This document shows, piece after piece, positions 37,001 through 45,301 of a stretch of DNA of 64,000 nucleotides; position 1 is the first letter of the stretch; the number at the start of each line of letters is the position of its first letter. The stretch lies in assembly GCF_016908775.1 (NCBI RefSeq), contig NZ_JAFBEP010000019.1, positions 1 through 64,000 of the forward strand, in the 5' to 3' direction. The DNA is from Defluviitalea raffinosedens. Lineage in GTDB: Bacteria > Bacillota > Clostridia > Lachnospirales > Defluviitaleaceae. The translations under genes and the position numbers were made by a program. A model generated the notes under the pieces. The model ran no database searches and was not told the origin of the DNA. It saw only the letters and a program-made list of their open reading frames with translations.

Positions 37001-37211
37001 AGTTTTAATGAGAATGAATGCTGTACCGAGAAGTATCTCACACCAAATAGGAGAAGAATATTCCAAGGTAGCTAAAAAGTATACTGTTCAAGAAGCGCGT
37101 GAATTTATTAAGTCTTTATCAATAAAAGATTGGGATAATTTACGACATAAAGATTCATTTCTCACTGGGAAGGATTATAAAGCTGTTTGGAAGCTGCTTG
37201 CTGGGGAATAA
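33996..37211 (+). CDS. hamB: HamB-like DEAD/DEAH helicase of a Hachiman-type defence system
   Basis: 1071 aa from GTG 33996, chosen because GGAGGG (33981-33986) lies nine bases before it; an ATG at 33975 would precede that site. The N-terminal ~320 residues are helical and family-specific. The Ski2-like motor follows: Walker A EMPTSGGKTLLAEFKML near 333, DEAH box IVMDEAHNIEDDERG near 440, then VLCATTTVAQGINFPVSS and NLAGRVGRVGHSSVG near 665-715. A ~350-residue C-terminal region completes it. HamB proteins use ATP to survey DNA and control HamA. All motor motifs look intact. Confidence 0.8.
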   Translation: MLKNEDLYRLEQHWAVSAIPKNVRDHCFSEIEKIIVQKSVGKQLGFNYVTSNQLKMQIRKIISAYEIAAIENIGSIINPTEANLDRGLFIAASWKAYELYRAMEIPDNYQQKIFFVLHISSIAYCGERWSDLRRWYAENNEMIMKNNYNPQGQEWDIYLLSSLYKCWVLLFTKKNWEEMHEIQSHIIKLRNEQALFERNFLESKDKFKQSYALRLISIYHWAKCTELLSLYITQGEPSNITTQLDKHFEAAIESASLSGDSELEMILNWLYCASKQMIESSIWWISRTINSRTTDFVRYVTRNRSLFEMLPPQKAAIREQGLLDQASTAIAVEMPTSGGKTLLAEFKMLQALNQFEADKGWVAYVVPTKALVSQITRKLRKDFDSKIRVEQLSAAVEIDTFEENMLSDKDRSFDVLVATPEKLNLIIRNKKVPRPLALIVMDEAHNIEDDERGLRIEFLLATVKSDCPTANFLLLMPYVENAATLSKWLSSDISSGKSISIGSTPWQPNERIIGMYKKSIINDGVKGNWIINFKTLTTTPKTINLNGEYSIPGNKHFGIPQSKVNKTMLTAAMAKTMCERGTSLAIGRTIEDSWKMARKISDEFDILNPIPEEIVLVQNYLKSEISPDFELVEMLSKGVGVHNAGLPDEAKQLIEWLAEEGLLKVLCATTTVAQGINFPVSSVFMQSIYLSTNRYSREMKPREFWNLAGRVGRVGHSSVGVVGIACENDEAKIETFVSMKTGELISRLVSMINELYDAGKLFDLKTAIYNEEWTDFRCYIAHMCNEKASLDEVISDTEQLLRNTYGYNMMKSSKDGEIKAKVLLDVTREYAAKLKGYPSYIVSMADQTGFSPESIYATLNEVKNLKKELTFDRLKSQSIFGNEGELATLYGIMLKLPQLKQLTEITGDGVDHKRIAAITTDWVLGKSIKEIAINYFRGEGDTQKITNACKAINKHIANCGTWGLSVITKLSGIDFDALSDEQKRELNSLPAMIYHGVKTSEAVLMRMNAVPRSISHQIGEEYSKVAKKYTVQEAREFIKSLSIKDWDNLRHKDSFLTGKDYKAVWKLLAGE

Positions 37212-37318
37212 TGTATGAAGATAGTATGCTATAGCTTATAATGATATAGGGTTAGATTAGAATTATTAAAATATGGAAAAATTTTCTGAAGGAGAAGTAT
37301 GATACTAATCAGAATTAA

Positions 37319-37369
37319 GGGGTTGTCGCATTAGCGATTATAAAAATCGCTAATCGACAGCTCCTTTTT
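37319..37369 (+). terminator. Intrinsic terminator after hamB
   Basis: A 20-bp imperfect stem (37319-37339 with 37345-37364) with a bulged C and G-T pairs, followed by TTTTTA. Confidence 0.75.
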
Positions 37370-37453
37370 ATGAGTCTATGAAATTTTTTCTGCAAATAAA
37401 GAATTATTAGGTCTTCTATGATAAAATATAAAATCATAAGGAGGCCTAATTTT

Positions 37454-38682
37454 ATGGCAAGAGAAAAAAAACCTATACACAAAGTACAGATGATAGAAGG
37501 GAAACGAAACATAATTTATCAACTCCTATAGGAGTACGATATTAAGACTGCTTAAAGTATTCGGGAAGCGCTTAAGGATCTACACGGTGGTACCATAAAA
37601 GAAATGATGGAAGCAGAAATGGAACATCATCTTGGTTATTAAAAAACAGAATGTTCAGACAATGATGGTTGTTGTAATGGCTACAAATCAAAGAGAATTA
37701 ACAGTAGTTATGGAAGCATGGATATTTAGGTTCCTCAGGACCGTAAGTCTGCTTTTGAAGCACAAATCGTTAAAAAACGCCAAAAAGATATATTTGATTA
37801 TTTGATATTGATTAAAAAAGTATGTCCATGTATGCAAAGGCATGACTACAAGGCAGATTTCCGATACTTTAGAAGACATATACGGGTTTGAGGTCTCCGA
37901 AGGCTTTAAGATGTTATTGATAAAATCATGCCACAAATTGAAGAATGGTAGAATCGGCCCATTTCAGAGACATATCCAGTACTATTCCTTGATGCAATTT
38001 ATTACTCTGTTCGTGACAATGGTAGTATTCGTAAACTTGCAGCATATGTGATTTTTGGTATTAACCTGGATGAGTACAAAGAAGTGTTAACCATTAAAGT
38101 AGGCGAAAACGAAAGCTCAAAGTACTGGCTGACAGTTCTTAATGGGTTAAAGAATCGAGGAGTTCAGGATATTTTGATTATCTGTGCAGATGGATTAACA
38201 GGAATTAAGGAAGCTATAGTCACAGCATTCCCCAAAACAGAGTATCAGCGTTTATTGTTCATCAAGTAAGAAATACTATGAAATATGTTGCTGAAAAGTA
38301 CAGAAAACCATTTTGCACAGATTTAAAGACCATTTATCAAGCTCCGACTGAAGAAAAGGCACTGGTTGCATTAGATAAGGTTACAGAGAAATGGGAAGGA
38401 AAATATCCAAACTCTATGAAAGGCTGGAAACAGCATTGGGATGCTATTAGTCCTATTTTTAAGTTTTCTGTAGAAGTCCATACCACAAATGCAATAGAAA
38501 GCCTGAAAGCTACTTACCGAAAACTCAATCGTCAAAGAAGTGTATTTCCAAGTGATACGACGCTATTAAAAGCCCTGTATCTATCAACGTTTGAAGCTAC
38601 TAAGAAATGGACTAAACCCTTAAGGAACTGGGGGCAGGTTTATGGCGAGTTAAGCATTATGTATGAAGGACGTTTGCTTTAA
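37454..38682 (+). pseudogene. Degenerate IS256-family (mutator) transposase
   Basis: Fragments in three frames line up with an IS256-type transposase. In order they are IREALKDLHGGTIKEMMEAE with EHHLGY, the DDE-region block RPISETYPVLFLDAIYYSVR, YWLTVLNGLKNRGVQDILII with CADGLTGIKEAI, and the C-terminal HTTNAIESLKATYRKLNRQR. At least six stops or frameshifts are present, so it is inactive. It separates the Hachiman pair from the helicase-nuclease gene and is a likely relic of the recombination that built the island. Terminal repeats were not convincingly found. Confidence 0.85.
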
Positions 38683-38731
38683 TTGATTACAACATATTCC
38701 TAAATTTTACAGGTAAGATATTCGCCTGTTG

Positions 38732-38803
38732 TTGACATGCAATAATTTAAATGCTATAAATAAAAAACAGTGCCTGAAAGCCTTTGGAAGCCTTCAGGCT
38801 CAT
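38732..38803 (+). promoter_or_regulatory. Orphan consensus promoter followed by a hairpin
   Basis: TTGACA (38732-38737), 17 bases, TATAAA (38755-38760) is close to consensus. No plus-strand gene follows: the transcript would start near 38767, meet the hairpin GCCTGAAAGCC...CCTTCAGGC (38773-38801) and run toward the 3' end of the convergent helicase-nuclease gene at 39130. It may make a small or antisense RNA, or be left over from the IS element. From 38804 to 39129 only another small hairpin (38943-38963) was seen. Confidence 0.4.
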
Positions 38804-39129
38804 TAATTATCATAGAAGATCTACATTTACAGACTTTTCTTCATACACTCAAAATTAATCCTATTCATGCATATGATAAGATAATTTTGGCAATATTAAG
38901 AGTATAAAACATATATAGATTTAAATTAAATTCTTGCCCAAGTTTGAGATGATGAATCTCAAAAACAGAAAATTATTTACACCCTCTAAAATTTATTACA
39001 GACTCAAAACTTATATATTTTTGGGATTACTGTGAATTTACTTAAGACTATTGGTTAGACAAAAAACTATAAAACAAAGGAATCTCACACTTTTATGTGC
39101 CTAACTTATTTATTAGAATAGTTCATTTT

Positions 39130-41631
39130 TTATATACCTGCATTTTTCACTATAAATTTAGTTGTATAATTTTTCACAAACTCCTGTCTTTGTAAGCTAC
39201 ATGCTTCTAACAACTTATTAATGTTAGCTGGATTTCTATAATTTCCATTCTGTACTACATTTTTGGCGAAAATTTCAATATTTTGTTTTAATTTACTTAG
39301 CAAACACTCATTCATAATACGTATTCGATCATCAGGCGAACAAGAGTATTCAAATACATTGCCTTTGTGCACAATTATCGGTGTTTGTTGACAACTAACT
39401 TCGTCATAAAGACTTTTAAACCAATTTATTGATCCGTTCATTTGATTACAGTCATGTTTAGATATTACGTCAGTTGTAACGCCATTTTTACACTCAATAA
39501 CTAAAAATTCAAGTTCTCCAACTCTCCACAATACATCTGGTCCTTTACCAACTTCATTTTCAGGTCGTCTCCCTGTAAATCCTATATAGAATCCAATTTC
39601 TTTTAAAGCTTCTTCAAAGATGTTTGCTGTATCAGGTTTAAAAATAAGTTTATCAAGTAAATCCTTGATTTTTAGAATAAACTTATTTTCATCAAGCTTT
39701 CTTTCATCCATGTTAATTATGAATTGTTCCCCTTGTGCTTTATATCTTTTTAATTTTTTATCATATTGTATGCCTTCTATAGGTTTAATAATTTGAACAT
39801 TATATTTAAGTGCAGATTTAAGAATATTTTGGGATTCAACTTTATCGATAAAATGATAATATTCTGCTGTTTGCTGTAATAACCATCCTTTCACATAATC
39901 GTCAGATTGTTGATGTGCTAAATTGTTAAGTATATTAGCAGCCTCTTTATAATTACCTATTTGGCATAAATTAAAACTGTCTCTGATACCTAAAATAATA
40001 GGATCAATTGTACCTCTTTTTTCATATTTTATATTATATAAAGCACTTTTGCTTGCATTAACCCAATCAGGATTTCTAGTTAAACAATAATTTGCTACAG
40101 AAATAATATCATCTATACTTCTATTTCTGACTTGCTTCGCAATTTCTTCTGATAGCTCTATTTGCTTTCTAGTCGCAATACTAAATTTTTCGAGAGCCTT
40201 ATCAGCATATATTATATTAGTTAAAGTTCTCCCCATCATAAATATAACACAATAATCTGTGTTAGAACGTACTCCTCTACCCATACCTTGCTCTATTTTC
40301 TGAATACATTGGTTTAAAAGTCGTCTGCTTCCGTGAAGAATGGAATGCTCAAGTTTATCATAACTTCTTCTTACATCAGGAAAACCATCTATAACTAAAA
40401 TTCTACAAGCTTCCTCTGGTAAATCAATCCCATCGTATCTATTAACAAAAACAACTAGTCCTACATGCTTTGCTTTTAAGGCATGAACTCCTTCCGCTAT
40501 AGTCTCAGAATCAAATATTTTATCTGCAACATCTTCCCAGTATTGAGCTCTATGTTTTGATGGAACAATAACTACAGTATTATATGTTGCTGATAATTCT
40601 TTGAATTTTACTTTTAACTCATCATCTGTAATTTCAGGATTAATCTCCTGTGGTACAAGTATTAATCTATCTCCAATATCTTCAGCAGTATGCGGAGTAA
40701 TAATAGTTTTAATATTTTTAGGATTGACATCGAAATGTGAAATTAAAGGACTGTCTTCTGCTAGTGTAGCACTCATAAATATTCTTCTTTTTGCATCTAC
40801 AAAAGAAGTAATCTTACGAATTGGTATACTTTTTGGAGATATTTCTATCTTCCTTGTAGAAATAACACAATTGCAAAACTTTAATGAGTCTTTTAGAAGT
40901 GGCCAACTAAATAAAATTTTTGCATTCTCCCTATCATTATGTAAAATTTTCAATACATCATCATTTTTATCTATCCATGCCCAGTAGGGTACTAGCATAT
41001 CTACTTCCGATATGCCGTCTTTCATTTCTAAAGCCTTAATATTTGATTGTTTATATAATTCTTCTTCAAAAAGAGAAAATATTAGATCATATTTTGGATC
41101 ATTTCGCTCTATTTCAATTGTAAATTGTTTTTCAGTCGTATTCAAACAAGCATGAACATCATCGATTAATATACTTCCAATAGAAATATTTTCTCCTGGT
41201 CGTCGCATTCCGAATATGGATTTCCCATTAACCAGTTTAAAAATATTTATAACTAATATAGCTTTTCCTCTCACAAAATTAAGATCAGCTTCATTAGTTG
41301 TCACATCTATCCCTAAACTTTTTCCCTCTTCAATAACCTGTTCAATTAAGTAAGAGTCTGGTACTACATAAACTGCAGGACTAATTCCCTCATTTAGACA
41401 ACTTTTTAGTATTAATAATCCTACAACAGTTTTTCCACTTCCCGTATTCATCTTAATAACTATATCTTTCTGATTTCTTAATTCATACCATTGTTTCCAT
41501 ACATCAGTTTGCACGTCTCTTGGAAATTCATATTTTTTATTTTTGCAGGGAAGTACTCTAAATATGTCTTGTGGAGGCAAAATATCTGCCATATTGTTAG
41601 TTTTAATTTTATTAAAGTCAATGTTAAACAT
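39130..41631 (-). CDS. Helicase-nuclease fusion, probable single-gene defence protein
   Basis: 833 aa from ATG 41631 (GAAAGGAAAG upstream; the in-frame ATG at 41703 lacks a site). Superfamily 2 motor of XPD/DinG flavour: Walker A IKMNTGSGKTVVGLLIL near residue 62, Walker B SILIDDVHACLNTTEKQ near 154 (DDVH in place of DEAH), motif III RIFMSATLAEDSPL near 290 and motif VI IEQGMGRGVRSNTDYCVIF near 445. A helical linker (~500-670) follows. The C-terminal PD-(D/E)XK-type nuclease shows GPDVLW (Asp 699) and LVIECKNG (Glu 713, Lys 715), then NQMNGSINWF. No iron-sulphur cysteine set was noticed. It stands alone between dead IS elements in a defence island. I do not know a named system with this architecture. 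Confidence 0.75.
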   Translation of the reverse strand: MFNIDFNKIKTNNMADILPPQDIFRVLPCKNKKYEFPRDVQTDVWKQWYELRNQKDIVIKMNTGSGKTVVGLLILKSCLNEGISPAVYVVPDSYLIEQVIEEGKSLGIDVTTNEADLNFVRGKAILVINIFKLVNGKSIFGMRRPGENISIGSILIDDVHACLNTTEKQFTIEIERNDPKYDLIFSLFEEELYKQSNIKALEMKDGISEVDMLVPYWAWIDKNDDVLKILHNDRENAKILFSWPLLKDSLKFCNCVISTRKIEISPKSIPIRKITSFVDAKRRIFMSATLAEDSPLISHFDVNPKNIKTIITPHTAEDIGDRLILVPQEINPEITDDELKVKFKELSATYNTVVIVPSKHRAQYWEDVADKIFDSETIAEGVHALKAKHVGLVVFVNRYDGIDLPEEACRILVIDGFPDVRRSYDKLEHSILHGSRRLLNQCIQKIEQGMGRGVRSNTDYCVIFMMGRTLTNIIYADKALEKFSIATRKQIELSEEIAKQVRNRSIDDIISVANYCLTRNPDWVNASKSALYNIKYEKRGTIDPIILGIRDSFNLCQIGNYKEAANILNNLAHQQSDDYVKGWLLQQTAEYYHFIDKVESQNILKSALKYNVQIIKPIEGIQYDKKLKRYKAQGEQFIINMDERKLDENKFILKIKDLLDKLIFKPDTANIFEEALKEIGFYIGFTGRRPENEVGKGPDVLWRVGELEFLVIECKNGVTTDVISKHDCNQMNGSINWFKSLYDEVSCQQTPIIVHKGNVFEYSCSPDDRIRIMNECLLSKLKQNIEIFAKNVVQNGNYRNPANINKLLEACSLQRQEFVKNYTTKFIVKNAGI

Positions 41632-41829
41632 AACACTTTCCTTTCTATGGATTTTAACAATATATATATATAATTTAACAAATAATAGGCTATTTTCCAA
41701 CACTTTTTAACATTATTTTTAGATTAAAAAAATTTTTATAATAAATATTGGAGTACATGATTAATATATGCTCCTTTATGATCAATGTCATTTAGTTAAG
41801 TAATATTTTATTAGGAAAATATTTTTTAA

Positions 41830-42530
41830 TGGAATAACAAATGTTGGACGCTATCGTAGGTAGCTACTGTTTTACTCTTTTTAACATGGAGTGTCAACAT
41901 TTTTCTAGATAATTTAATGGTAATCATTCGGTATTCTCGTGGAGTTAAACAGAGAAGAAAAAATTCGACGATTGCTATACTATTTAACATAATTTGCTAG
42001 TTTATATTTTAATTCATATAGATTTGAAAATGCATGATTACAATCAAACTCAGTTTTTGTGATTTTATAAGTCGCTTCAACGACAGCATTATCATATGGG
42101 TATTCTTTATGATTTACTGATCAAGTTATATCAAAAGATTTGAGTGTTTTCTCAATTACCTGTTTTTTGAATTCGGTTCCATAGCGTGTATGAAAAATTT
42201 GGATATCCTTCAGATTGTCAATAACAGTTTGAAAGGTTTGTTTTACTAGTAATGCTGTTTTATTAGGTCCGGCACGATAACCGATGATTTCCTTATTAAA
42301 GAGGTCAATAAAACACATATATAGTTCCAGCTCATACCGACTCAGACATATGTTAAATCACTTACGACTATATTTCTAAATGGCTGTTGGTTAAAATTTA
42401 TGTTAACGATATTTTCTGTATTTGACTCGTTACAGGTATCTTTCTCTGGGTGGAATTGAACTTTAGTGTACTTTGAAACCATCCTTCCTGTTTCATTATT
42501 TTGCCTATCTGGCGGAGAGACGCAATAATG
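41830..42530 (-). pseudogene. Degenerate IS3-family orfB transposase remnant
   Basis: Reading the minus strand from about 42530 down to 41830 gives, across several frames, an IS3-type integrase core: YICVLLTS-like start, IDLFNKEIIGYRAGPNKTAL (42121-42318), LKDIQIFHTRYGTEFKKQV and YPYDNAVVEATYKITKTEF, with a degraded C-terminus. It differs from the IS3 copy at 31791, so a separate subgroup inserted here. Stops and shifts make it inactive. It borders the upstream side of the helicase-nuclease gene. Confidence 0.8.
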
Positions 42531-42532
42531 CC

Positions 42533-42765
42533 CTGGTGTTAGTATATAACAGTGGACACGAAAAATTTAACACGATACAATAGGCAAAAGAAAGGTGTGT
42601 TAAACAATGTCCAAAAACGGTAATCGTTATTCAGAAGAATTTAAACAACAGATAGTTGATCTACATAATGCAGGTAATTTTGTTTCTTACCTGAGTCGTG
42701 AGTATGGTGTAGTTAATGTAACGATATATAAAAGGGTTGGACTTGTGTCTACTCTATTGACACAA
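42533..42765 (+). mobile_element. Internally deleted copy of the IS3-family element
   Basis: It repeats the left end and OrfA start of the element at 31791 (CTGGTGTTAGTATATAACAG, then ATG 42607 SKNGNRYSEEFKQQIVDLHN). After about 42 codons it jumps directly to the right end (TGTGTCTACTCTATTGACAC). The remaining ~230 bp have both ends but no transposase, like a MITE. It should be mobilisable only in trans. Confidence 0.8.
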
Positions 42766-42777
42766 GTCCAATCCTTT
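42731..42777. terminator. Bidirectional hairpin terminator formed at the IS end
   Basis: A 19-bp stem (42731-42749 with 42759-42777, one wobble) whose loop and one arm belong to the IS right end. On the minus strand it follows the stop of the peptide-transporter operon and is succeeded by TTTTAT. Confidence 0.7.
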
Positions 42778-42802
42778 TGATTTTAAAAGAATACTTAACA
42801 GA

Positions 42803-44482
42803 TTATAATTCTGCCTGTATCATTGCAGATTTGAGCAGTTCTTTTGTATAGTCATGCTGAGGATAGTAAAATAATTCCCTGGCTTCCTTCATTTCTACAA
42901 TTTTACCTTTATAAATCACGCAAACCCGGTCGCACATTTGAAAGATCACGTTTAGATCGTGGGAAATGAATAGATAGGTCAAGTTGTACTTTTTTTGTAA
43001 GTCTTTTAGCAATTGCAGTATTTGTGCCTGGATGGTAACATCCAGAGAGGATACAGGTTCATCCAGAATAACCAGTTTAGGATTTACAATGAGTGCAGCT
43101 GCGATGGCTACCCGTTGTCTTTGGCCGCCGCTTAATTGAGAGGGGTAGCGTTCCAGATGTTTCGTTGTTAGTCCTACCTGTTCGATGATTTCATGGACTT
43201 TCGCCATTCGTTCTGTTTTACTTAGTTTCGTTTGAAGTCTTAGGGGCTCTTCTAGAATCCAGCTGATTTTTTTAGTAGGATTTAGGCTTCCATACGGGTC
43301 CTGAAACACCATCTGAGGCTTGGATACAGATGATGCATCCCCTATAAAGGCAACATCATTGATTTTAATTGTCCCCTCAATTTCTTTGTTCAATCCCACA
43401 ATGGCCTTTACCAGGGTGGATTTTCCGCTTCCACTTTCTCCGACAATACCGAAGGTTTCTCCCTGGCTCACGGAAAGAGAGACATCGTGAATGACTTGTT
43501 TTCTGGTCTTTTTCCCAAAGAGTCCAAGGGCTTTTTCGGAGTAAAAAACATTGAGATTCTGAATAGTGAGGATTCCTGGTTGTTCTTTTTTATGATTTAC
43601 AGGGAGAGTCCTGTTCTTGCTATTTGCATTGTTATTTTTTTTTGAACCCATAAAGAAAGTTTCAGATGGTTTTCTATCGGATTCTGAAAATGGCATGGGA
43701 ATTGCTGATATCAGCATCTTTGTATAGTCCGTATCAGGATGGGTAAATAATTTTTTTACTGTTCCAGATTCTTCAATTTTACCGTCCTTCATGACAATTG
43801 CTCTGGTGCAAATGCTTTGGATCACTTTTAAATTATGGGAAATCAGGATAATACTTGTTCCATGTTGCGCATTCATTTTTTTTAGCAACCTAAGTATTTT
43901 GTCCTGTGTGGTAACGTCAAGGGCTGTTGTAGGTTCATCCGCAATGATTAGTTTCGATCCGGCAATCATCGCCATGGCGATCATTGCTCGTTGTCGCATA
44001 CCGCCGGAGAGCTGGTGAGGATACATATGATAAATTTCGTGAGGATTTGACAACCCCACTTTTTTTAATGCCTCTAATGTTAAGGCTTTACACTTCTCTT
44101 TCACATAATTTGAATGAAGCCTTAATGTTTCTTCTATCTGAGTACCTACGGTAAGCAGGGGATTAAAAGATGTCATAGAATCCTGAAAAACCATGGATAT
44201 TTCGCTGCCACGAAGTTTGCGAAATTCCTTTTCTTTCATAGCTAAAAGATTATTTCCAAGGAAATAGATTCCGCCGCTTAGGATCTTTGCAGAGTCAGGA
44301 AGGAGTCCCATCGTTGCCAGAGCAGTTATGCTTTTTCCTGAACCGGATTCTCCTACGATTCCAAGAATTTCACCTTTCTTAACTCCCAGGGAGACAGAAT
44401 CCACTACAGTATTCACTTTTCCCCGTTTCGCAAATCCAATGGATAGATTATTTATGTTTAAAAGTGTTTCATTCGTATTCAT
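42803..44482 (-). CDS. Fused oligopeptide/nickel ABC transporter ATPase (DppD-DppF type)
   Basis: 559 aa from ATG 44482 (GGAGG eight bases upstream). Two complete ABC domains are joined by a ~50-residue Asn/Lys-rich linker (KKNNNANSKNRTL). The first has Walker A GIVGESGSGKSITALA near 48, signature LSGGMRQRAMIAMAM and Walker B KLIIADEPTTALD. The second has Walker A GIVGESGSGKSTLVKA near 350, signature LSGGQRQRVAIAAAL and Walker B KLVILDEPVSSLD. Together they replace the separate DppD and DppF subunits. It is the last gene of a four-gene operon and its start overlaps the permease stop by 14 bases. The substrate may be peptides or nickel. Confidence 0.93.
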   Translation of the reverse strand: MNTNETLLNINNLSIGFAKRGKVNTVVDSVSLGVKKGEILGIVGESGSGKSITALATMGLLPDSAKILSGGIYFLGNNLLAMKEKEFRKLRGSEISMVFQDSMTSFNPLLTVGTQIEETLRLHSNYVKEKCKALTLEALKKVGLSNPHEIYHMYPHQLSGGMRQRAMIAMAMIAGSKLIIADEPTTALDVTTQDKILRLLKKMNAQHGTSIILISHNLKVIQSICTRAIVMKDGKIEESGTVKKLFTHPDTDYTKMLISAIPMPFSESDRKPSETFFMGSKKNNNANSKNRTLPVNHKKEQPGILTIQNLNVFYSEKALGLFGKKTRKQVIHDVSLSVSQGETFGIVGESGSGKSTLVKAIVGLNKEIEGTIKINDVAFIGDASSVSKPQMVFQDPYGSLNPTKKISWILEEPLRLQTKLSKTERMAKVHEIIEQVGLTTKHLERYPSQLSGGQRQRVAIAAALIVNPKLVILDEPVSSLDVTIQAQILQLLKDLQKKYNLTYLFISHDLNVIFQMCDRVCVIYKGKIVEMKEARELFYYPQHDYTKELLKSAMIQAEL

Positions 44483-45278
44483 TCTCAATACCTCCACTGA
44501 TGAGGCTGAAGCCGAGTACGGTCAGTACGATCATTACACCGGGGGCTATGGCATACCATGGGGAATCCAGAAGATAGCTTTGGGCTTCTGACAGCATACG
44601 TCCAAGACTTGCCTGGGGTGGCTGGACGCCAAGACCTAAGTAACTTAGTCCTGCTTCGGCAAGGACAGCATTGTTAAATCCAATCAAAAGGGAAGGAATC
44701 AGAACCCTTTTTATATTTGGCAAGATATGGACAAACATAATGCGAAAACTATTTGCTCCCATTAATTTTGCATTTCTGATAAAATCTCTTTCTTTCAGAA
44801 CAATAAATTCACTTCGCACCACACGGGCAAAACTTGGAACAAATATGATTCCTAAGGCAAAGATAATATTATAGCTTCCCGGGCCAAATAAACTTACAAA
44901 GACCAGTGCCAGTAAAATGCTTGGGAAGGAGATGAGAACATCATTTACTCTCATTAGTATTTCATCCAGCCATCCTCCGAAATATCCTGTAAAAGCTCCA
45001 AGGATGGTTCCTAAGCTTGCCCCAATACATACGATGGCTACAGCTATGATATAGGTGGTGCCAGCTCCTTTCATGACACGGCTTAAGATATCCCTGCCAA
45101 AGTTATCGGTACCCAATAGATGGGTGAGACTTGGGGGACTGTTTTTTAATGCGGCATTCATCTTGTTCGGGTCATATGGGGTATAAAAAAATCCAATCAA
45201 TACAACCAAAAGGATGAATGTTGTAATCGCAAGACCGAGTATGTAATTAAAATGATCGTTTTTTCTGTTAAGTTTCAT
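44469..45278 (-). CDS. Peptide/nickel ABC transporter permease (DppC/NikC type)
   Basis: 269 aa from the ATG at 45278, placed five bases after GGAGG (two earlier in-frame ATGs sit on or before that site). N-terminal helix at ~15-35, then the conserved extracytoplasmic SPPSLTHLLGTDNFGRDILS motif and five helices. The EAA loop LAEAGLSYLGLGVQPPQAS, which contacts the ATPase, is in the last third. It forms a heterodimeric channel with the permease at 45302. Confidence 0.92.
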   Translation of the reverse strand: MKLNRKNDHFNYILGLAITTFILLVVLIGFFYTPYDPNKMNAALKNSPPSLTHLLGTDNFGRDILSRVMKGAGTTYIIAVAIVCIGASLGTILGAFTGYFGGWLDEILMRVNDVLISFPSILLALVFVSLFGPGSYNIIFALGIIFVPSFARVVRSEFIVLKERDFIRNAKLMGANSFRIMFVHILPNIKRVLIPSLLIGFNNAVLAEAGLSYLGLGVQPPQASLGRMLSEAQSYLLDSPWYAIAPGVMIVLTVLGFSLISGGIENEYE

Positions 45279-45301
45279 CATTTCCTCCAGCATATTTTGG
45301 T

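Noticed and set aside
40601-40987. 128-aa plus-strand frame inside the helicase-nuclease gene
   Set aside because: It is antisense to conserved helicase motifs, with no RBS, and is a shadow frame.
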